64,000 bases of DNA from the NCBI GenBank assembly GCA_014529385.2, contig CM043942.1, forward strand, positions 28,327,469 through 28,391,468, written 5' to 3'. The position numbers and the translations under genes were made by a program. Shown one piece after another: positions 57,227 through 64,000 of this stretch. The notes under the pieces are model-generated. The model saw nothing but the letters and a program-made list of their open reading frames with translations. It did no database searches and was not told the DNA's origin. Source of the stretch: Adiantum capillus-veneris (lineage: Eukaryota; Streptophyta; Polypodiopsida; Polypodiales; Pteridaceae). The first letter of the stretch is position 1. Each line of letters opens with the position of its first letter.

Positions 57227-58195
57227 AGACACCGTCCTTGGTTGTGTTGATCATCATGACACACCGCAAGGGGGTTTAGACTTTAGACACTTAGTTCTTG
57301 ATTGTTGCTGAACTCCGTGTCACACTGCAAGGAGTAGCTTAGGATGTGCAATTAGATTTCCCGTCTCTCGTTTTTGCTGACCATCGTGTCGCATTGTAGG
57401 GAGGGGTCAACTCTCTTACATCTTTTATTTCTGGATGTTGTTGCTGACGACCACGTCGCACTGAAGGAAGATTGGGTTTAATAAATTCCTCATATCTGTC
57501 TGTTTTGCTGACCACTGTGTCACACTACAAGGAGGGGTTTAGGATTTTTAACTCCTTTGTTCTTGGCTTTTGTTGACCATCGCATTGCATTGCAGGAAGA
57601 TTGAATTTAATAGACTCCCAATCTTTGGTTGTTACTGACCCTTGTGTCATATTGTAGGGAGAGGTTACATACTTTAAATCCTTCGTTCCTAGTTGTTGTT
57701 GACCACCTCGTTGCACTGCGGGTTGATTGTATTTAATAAATGTCTTGTCTTTGGATGTTGTTGACCATCAGGTTGCACTCCAAGGAGGGGTTATGTATTT
57801 AAAATCCTTCATTCCTGTTTGTTGCTAACCACCGCGTTGCATTGCAGGTTGATTGGATTTAATAAATTCCTCGTCTCTAACTGTTGTTGATCACCGTGTT
57901 GCATTGCAGGGAGGGCTTGGGTATTTTAAATCCTTTGTTCCTAGTTGTTGTTGACCACTGGGTCACACTACAGGTTGATTGGGTTTAATAGATTCCCTGT
58001 CTCTAGCTGTTGCTGACCACATCGCAGTGCAGGGAGGGGTTATGTATTTTAAATCCTTTTGTCCCTGACTGCTGCTGACTACCACATCACACCACAAGGA
58101 GATTGGTTTTAATAGATTCTTTGTCTCTAGCTGTTGCTAACCACCACATCGCACTACAGGGAGGGGTTATGTATTTTTAGATCTTTTGTTGCTGG
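57223..58195. repeat. Tandem array with alternating units (dimer of roughly 150 bp)
   Basis: About 12-13 diverged units of roughly 75-80 bp each contain TGTTGCTGACCACC, then a GTCGCA or GTTGCA site, then CTGCAGG. Units alternate between one with GGTTGATTGGATTTAATA and one with GGGAGGGGTTATGTATTTTA, so the higher-order period is about 150 bp. Divergence between units is high, so the array is old. Confidence 0.9.
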
Positions 58196-59376
58196 TTCTC
58201 GTTGTTGTTCATGAAATGTTTTTATATTTTTCTATTTACAATCATATAAGCGAAAGTTATATCTATACTATATCTACCTTACTTTTATTTGCTTTGTGCA
58301 TTTTTATGCTTCAGTCATGGTAAACACAAAGTTATTGTGTCAGCATCACAAAATCATTTGTGATGCTTTTCTTTTATCTCCCTATGGAGCTTCAAATGAT
58401 CATTTGCATTGAGCGTTTGATCCACTTTAGGCAAATTTCGATGATTTTGTGATTGAACTTGTGGAGCAGTTCTAGTTTAAATCGTGCAGTGCATTCCCTG
58501 TAATGGAATTTGCCTATTCAATTTGAGAATAGCGGAATTTAATGAGAGTACTTTCAAGAAATGATTTTGTGAGCATAGCGGGTAGACATAATTGAAGATA
58601 GCAACATAATCATAGCAATTAGTTAACTTGGCATAGACAATACTTTTGCAAGAGAGAGAGTTTAGAGAACATGACAACAATTGAGGACCGGATTTATGTG
58701 GATCCGGTCCCCCCTCCAATAGGCATTTGTATTATGATTTCTCCCATAAAGAGAGACTTGTTACAATACAGTCTTTGTGTTCCTTGTGACCTAGGTGATG
58801 CCATGAAGATGGAAGGCTTCATGCACCACAAACATAACATAAACTTGAAGAAAGCTTTAACTATCCCAAGCCTCAGTCCCAAGACCTCAAACACCTTCGA
58901 AGGTGGAGAGAGCTAGCAGGGAATGAGGGTAGGGAAGAGGAAGAAGAAACATTTCGTAGGAGAAAGAATTAGTTCCTCACTTATCATACTCTTGTTGCTA
59001 GCATACATAATAGCATAGTAATGAAGAAGAAGGATATGGCAAGCTTAAGCATTGAAGCATGGCTCTTGGTTGGATTTGCACTCCATAGCCAAGAGTGTTG
59101 GTGTAGGCTCTCAACCTCTACTTGCTTGGAGAGGGAGCTCTTGCACTTTGCATATCACACAATGAGAGTGCTTGTGAGTGTGTGTGGGTGAGTATACCCC
59201 CTAGGCACCCCCCTAGCTTGCTTGGGTCAACCCCCCCTTGTAGCTCATGCCTGAAGCTCATTGGACCCCTCCAGGCCTAGCCAATCACAAGCAAGAGCCA
59301 TTACAAGCAACATGGGTAGCCTTGGGACAAGTGTCCCCCTTTCCCCTTTGAGAGAGAGGACTTGATAAATGCTAAA

Positions 59377-59512
59377 ACAATTAGATAATTCATGTAATTT
59401 ATCATTGGACCCCTTTGAAGCCTAGCCAATAGGCTAGGCTTCAAACAATTAGATAATTCATGTAATTTATCATTGGACCCCTTTGAAGCCTAGCCAATAG
59501 GCTTCAAGCAAC
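59377..59512. repeat. 68-bp tandem duplication with a 12-bp-stem palindrome
   Basis: ACAATTAGATAATTCATG starts both copies (59377, 59445). Each holds TGAAGCCTAGCCAATAGGC. In the first copy this extends to a perfect 12-bp inverted repeat with a 4-base loop. A related GGCCTAGCCAATCACAAGC lies nearby at about 59274. Confidence 0.9.
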
Positions 59513-59711
59513 ACATGAAGGTAACATGGGTAGGGGCCTGACATGTGTCCTTGCTGCCTCTTCAAGTTGGGCTTCCCTTGTGTGTGTGAGTGGGTGTTCT
59601 CTCTCTAGCCCCTAGGAAAAGGGCTCGCCCCCCCTCTTGTAGGAATGCTTTTGACTTTTAGGTGATCAAGCACCTTACTCACCAAGCATGACAAAGCACT
59701 TGAACTAGGGG

Positions 59712-59885
59712 GTGTTCCCACAAGCATCTCAGGCAAGCTTCTCAAGGCACCTCAAGTACTTTAATCATGCAGCAAGTCAAGCACCTCAAGCATGGAGCCA
59801 GTCAAGCACCTCAAGCATCTTAATCAAGCACCTCAAGCATGAAAAACACCTCAAGCATGACAAGCACCTCGAGCTTGGGCCGGGT
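59712..59885. repeat. CACCTCAAGCATG minisatellite
   Basis: About eight imperfect copies of AAGCACCTCAAGCATG with variable spacers. The apparent ORF across it is repeat-derived. Confidence 0.9.
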
Positions 59886-60540
59886 TCCCACCTCAAGCTC
59901 AGCCCTAGCTTACTTAAGGTCAAATGACTTTTACACACATTTATTGGAGGTCTTCAATGAAGCTAACCCTAGGGTCTTATGCTCCATTGGTTAGCCTTGC
60001 TCTTTGATAGACCATCTCCCTTTTTGGGCCCCTTTACCATTGGCCCCATGTTGAGATAGATCTATAAGCACATACCTATATCTTAACACTTGTTCCCGTT
60101 TATTCTCCCACATTAAGTGATCAATTTAATATGAGAAAATCATTTGGGTTAGTTAGATATTAGATTTTATGACATTACCTCTCTCTTGAAATCATAGTCG
60201 TCCTCGACTATGAGGTAGAAAAGATAAATTCTTAGTCATTAGTCAATCGTACTTAGCGGGTAAAGGATCCCTTTTTACCCTATGACATCTTTCCAAGATG
60301 GATGTTTAATCCATTTGGTGCTTGGGAGACATAGCTGCCGCAAGCATGTCTGTTCTTTAGTCCATTTTATTCTCCCAAAGTAGAGTGACAAATTCTACTT
60401 GGTGTTTGAGAGACGTCGTCATCACAAACATGATTCTAAGCATGCATACTAGTTAAATTTTGTGCACAATTAAAAAGAGGACTAGTCATATAAGACAAAA
60501 ACATGAGCTATTTAAAAGAAATTTGTACATTTGCTTACTC

Positions 60541-63500
60541 TAATGTAGCATTGTAAGCATTGACAAGGTTCATACTATCCTTAAGTTGTACTCCTTGCAT
60601 CCATTTAGCATCTTCAAAAGGATAATTTTTGAACTTAATAAGATACCGTCGGATAATCTTACCATGTCGTAGTACCTTGTCTTCATGCCGAAGGATAGCT
60701 CGGGTTGTAGCACCTCTTCTTGGTCTTCAACTTCGGGAGGGCCTTCAATAATTGGTTCAATTGGTGGCTCTCCTTTGTAGGGCTTAAGTAAGCTTACATG
60801 AAAGGCATTGTGTATAAGCCAATGGTTGGGCAACTTGAGTTGATAAGCCGTCTCATTGATAGGCTTCAAGATTTGGAAAGGACCATAGTATCTTTTTGCT
60901 AGTTTAGCATAATACTTTTGATGGCCCGTAGGATTTTTGCCCGTCGTTTGCCTTAATCGAGCCTTAGGAAACTTGAGTAAGACCCAATCATTTTCTTTGA
61001 ACATTAAGGCTCTTCTGTGCTTATCAGTAGCAGCTTTTTGCCTTTGTTGAGAGATGGCTATAGCCTCCCTAATCTTTTGAAAAGATTCTTGTAGGTCACG
61101 GCTATACTCATCAGCGGCGAAGATTTTCCCATGTACTTTCAGTAGCAAGGGACTTTTAGGTCTTCCTTCTATGATCTCGAAAGGTGCTTTGCCCGTAGAA
61201 GTATGTACAGTATTATTGTAGGCATACTCTACTAGCGGTAATTACTTTTCCCATTGTGAGCGTTGATCTACTTAGGTAACATAAGTCTTGAGTAGATCGA
61301 GTATCGTAAGATTGGCTATCTCACTTTGGCCATCCGTTTGTGGGTGATAGGTCGAAGAGAAATTCAATCTTGTTCCTAGATTTTCAAAGAGACCTTTCCA
61401 GAAATTACTGGTCATTCTAGGATCTCTATCTGACACGATGGATGTGGGTAATCCATGGTGTTTGAAAATCTGAGATATGAAGAGAGTTGCCATTTGATGT
61501 GCCTTAATAGTCTTTTTGACAGGAATAAAATGTGCTTGCTTGCTAAACCTGTCGACTATTGTCCATATTCCTGTATTCCCATGGATAGACTTGGGTAATC
61601 CAAAGATGAAATCCATGGATATACTCTCCCATGGTGAATTTGGAATAGGCAATGGCTGGAGTAATCCAGGTTGCTTCCCTCTATCATACTTGGTCTTTTG
61701 GCATACTACACATTTTGAAACATACTCTTGTATGTCCACTTTCATGGTAGGCCAATAGAAATACGTCTCTACTCCTCGGAGAGTAGGTTGAATACCTCTA
61801 TGCCCTGCATATGGAGGAGCATGGGATTCATACATAACCTTCTCACGAAGGGAATGGGTAACACATAGCCTATTGCCGTGAAGAAGATAACTATCTTGCA
61901 AGGTGAATGGTTCCTCTTTCTTCCCCAAAGCAAGGGCTGACATTATGTCTCTAAAGTCAGGGTTAGTAGCATACTCATCTATCAAAGAGGATAGATCATT
62001 GTGAGTAGCTATAGACACCGCATTAACTTTTGGTCGTCGTGAAAGTGCATCGGCAACTTGATTGTGCTTACCAGCTATGTGAGCAATATGAAAATTAAAT
62101 TGCGAAAGAAAATTTGCCCACCTCATTTGTTTGTCAGAAAGCTTGGTTTGCGTCATGAAATACTTGAGACTTTGGTGGTCGGTTCGTAGGATAAATGGAG
62201 TCCCCAATAGGTAGTGCTTCCATGTGTCTAGGGCATGTAGAACAGCTAAAAGCTCTTTCTCATAAATGCCCAAGAATCGTTCATCACCATTGAGCCTTCG
62301 GCTCTCATATGCTATGGCATGCCCTTCTTGAAGCAAAACCACTCCAAGGCAATCACCACAAGCATCACATTGGACCTCAAAGGGCTTTGAGAGATCCGGA
62401 AGTACGAGGACTGGTTGTGAAGTAAGCTTCTCTTTGAGTTTTTCAAAAGCATTTTGCTCCTTAGCAGTCCATACAAACTTAACGTTCTTCTTGGTTAAGT
62501 CGTGTAGTGGTCCTGCCACTTGAGAGAATTTTGCTATGAAGCGTCTATAGTATGCACACATACCAATAAAGCTTCTTAGCTCATGTAGATTCCTTGGGTT
62601 AGGCCATGATTTTATTACCTCTAACTTTGATGGATCCATACGAATACCATCGTGAGAGATAATATGGCCTAGATATTGAATCTCTTGAAGGAAGAATTCA
62701 CTTTTCTTTTGGTTGAGAAAAAGTTTGTTCTCCCTCAAGGCTTGAAAAATCACTTGGAGATGTTGCTTATGTTCCTCCAAAGACTTGGAGTAGATGATGA
62801 CATCATCGAAGAACACTCCAGTGAATTTTCGATATGGTCTAAAAATTTTCTCCATCAAACGATTGAACGTAGCTGGTGCATTAGTCAAGCCAAAAGGCAT
62901 GACTAGATATTCATAAAGACCAAATGTTGTGCGAAACGCGGTCTTTAAGATATCCTCATCCACTATCCTTATTTGATGACAGCCACTCTTAAGGTCAATC
63001 CTACTGAAGTAGGTAGAGCCTTGTAGCTTATCAAACAGATCTTCTACCCGAGGTATGGGAAATCTGTTTTTAATAGTGATATGGTTTAGTGCTCGATAGT
63101 CCACACACATACGGTATGTACCATCTTTCTTTTGCACTAAAAGGACTGGAGAACAAAACGGAGAGGAGCTAGGCCTCACCATCCCTTTGTCTACCAGCTC
63201 TTGTACTTGCCTCATGATCTCCTCTTGTTGATCTTGTGAGACTCGATAAGGAGGTTTGTTAGGCGGTGAGCTTCCTGGAAGGAGCTCAATACGATGGTCA
63301 TCATCCCCTCGTTTTGGAGGTAGGTCCATAGGGATATCATCGATGAACACATCTTGGAATCCTTTTAGAAAAGTAGACAAGTCTAACTCTTCTTGATTCC
63401 TATCATTTTCATTTGATGAAACATTATTAGCTTTTAGAGACTCTTTGACATAAATCATGTACGCAGAAACTGAGCTCTTCATTGATTTATCAAAAGAAAG

Positions 63501-64000
63501 AGGATTTACAAGTGGAATAGTGCGACCACGCTCACTAGCATCTACATACATGTTCTTTCCCCTGTAGGTGAAGTAAATTCTCCTTTCAGGGAACTTCATG
63601 TTGGCAGCCATGCGATCAAACCATGGTGCCCCTAGGATAACATCCTGATGTTGGAGGGGAGAGATGAAGAAATCTTCTTTGTCGACATAGCTTTGGACAT
63701 GAAGCCTCAACTTCCCAATCAAGGGAGTAACGGAGGCTTGTTGTCCCTTGAAAGCTGCATCAGCTGTTACTATATCTCCCATCTCAAAAGCTTGAATGCC
63801 CAACTTGGTGGCCAACTCTATTGATATGAAGTTGAGAGTAGAGCCAGGGTCAAACAAGATGAAGGCATCATGCTCTCGTACCTTTCCCCAAGCATAGGAG
63901 AGTGATGATCCTTTGCAATGAGCATCCTCTTTTGGAGCTTCGATGGTGGAAGCCCTAGGAGTCTCATTGCGAGTATTCTTCTTGGGGCAAGAACGATAGC
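60541..64000 (-). pseudogene. Ty3/gypsy chromovirus pol with chromodomain, partial at right edge
   Basis: The frame is open to the right edge. Protease: LFDPGSTLNFIS (near 63.85 kb) through ILGAPWF. RT: PPYRVSQDQQEEIMRQVQEL, LVQKKDGTYRMCVDYRALN, catalytic VFFDDVIIYS (about residue 349 from 63857), YLGHIISHDGI. RNase H: VQCDACGDCLGVVLL, LRTDHQSLKYFM, ADALSRRP. Integrase: AGHRGIQPTLRGVETYFYWP and CVVCQKTK zinc region, then core SMDFIFGLPKS, IVDRFSKQAHFIP, SDRDPRMTSNFWKGL, HPQTDGQSE. TAA stops at 61272-61274 and 61242-61244 interrupt the integrase tail, and the same frame continues to about 60700. There a one-base shift separates IHNAFHVSLLKPYKGEPP from a chromodomain read in the next frame, AILRHEDKVLRHGKIIRRYL through FKNYPFEDAKWMQGV. 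The stop falls near 60541. Closest type: plant chromoviruses. Only three visible lesions, so relatively young. Confidence 0.95.

Larger units (their letters stand above)
58196..60174 (-). repeat. Region holding the 3-prime LTR of the chromovirus
   Basis: The right boundary is well placed. On the reverse strand, the polypurine-like TTCAAGAGAGAGG is followed by TAATGTCATAAAATC, so the LTR begins at the TG of TGTCATAA (forward position 60174). The left boundary cannot be set because the other LTR is outside the window. The interval includes small tandem duplications and a minisatellite. No gene is supported. Confidence 0.5.

Noticed and set aside
59712-59927. ORF rich in QAS and KHLKH
   Set aside because: Derived from the CACCTCAAGCATG minisatellite.

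Overview
This window is a stretch of plant nuclear genome made almost entirely of transposable elements, simple repeats and their decay products. I see no ordinary host gene, no rRNA and no intact tRNA. The plant assignment rests on several features: CACTA (En/Spm) TNP2 transposases carrying the plant-specific DUF4218 and DUF4216 regions, a Ty1/copia element primed by initiator tRNA-Met, a Ty3/gypsy chromovirus with a C-terminal chromodomain, a LINE reverse transcriptase tail, a tRNA-derived SINE-like head, and very long CT, GT and GA microsatellites. A decayed MULE-like reading frame resembles proteins I remember as common in seed-free plants, but the sequence alone does not fix the lineage.

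Layout. 1-1.7 kb: partial, reverse-strand CACTA transposase (copy A). 2.8-7.7 kb: decayed forward-strand CACTA element (copy B) with its 3-prime terminus. 7.7-15.2 kb: gene-free DNA rich in microsatellites, element termini and small tandem duplications. 15.2-18.6 kb: SINE-like, LINE and gypsy relics. 18.9-22.5 kb: a CACTA-like terminus, a 569-bp MITE with TTAA flanks, and a MULE-like relic.

22.9-45.6 kb is one nested stack. A reverse-strand Ty3/gypsy element (22894-45591, target duplication AGAAA) has its left LTR interrupted by a 9013-bp CACTA element (23049-32061, target duplication AGA) and by a 4931-bp copia element (32106-37036, target duplication GATAA). The right LTR of the same gypsy element preserves both empty sites, and the three LTR pieces sum to 380 bp against 379 bp for the right LTR. 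By hand count the gypsy LTRs are about 91% identical and the copia LTRs about 97%, so gypsy came first. The CACTA element has two divergent genes, a TNP2 transposase and a probable TNPA-like partner. Motif arrays with a 12-bp period lie at both ends and also between the two genes.

45.6-64 kb: a decayed CACTA fragment, then a probable non-autonomous LTR element with 1.5-1.7-kb LTRs (47717-53208), one of which carries a 216-bp MITE with a 10-bp target duplication. These are followed by a decayed CACTA transposase (copy D), an unassigned reverse ORF, a dimeric tandem array (57.2-58.2 kb), and the 3-prime part of a reverse-strand chromovirus that runs off the right edge.

How the parts relate: nothing here looks fully functional. 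All transposase and pol genes carry stops, frameshifts or lost catalytic residues. Most nonsense codons in the gypsy and copia elements are TAG where glutamine is expected, which fits decay of methylated cytosines. The most distinctive signal is the 12-bp-period GCGGTAAT array system of the CACTA family, found at termini, at an internal divergent promoter, and in other copies in the window.
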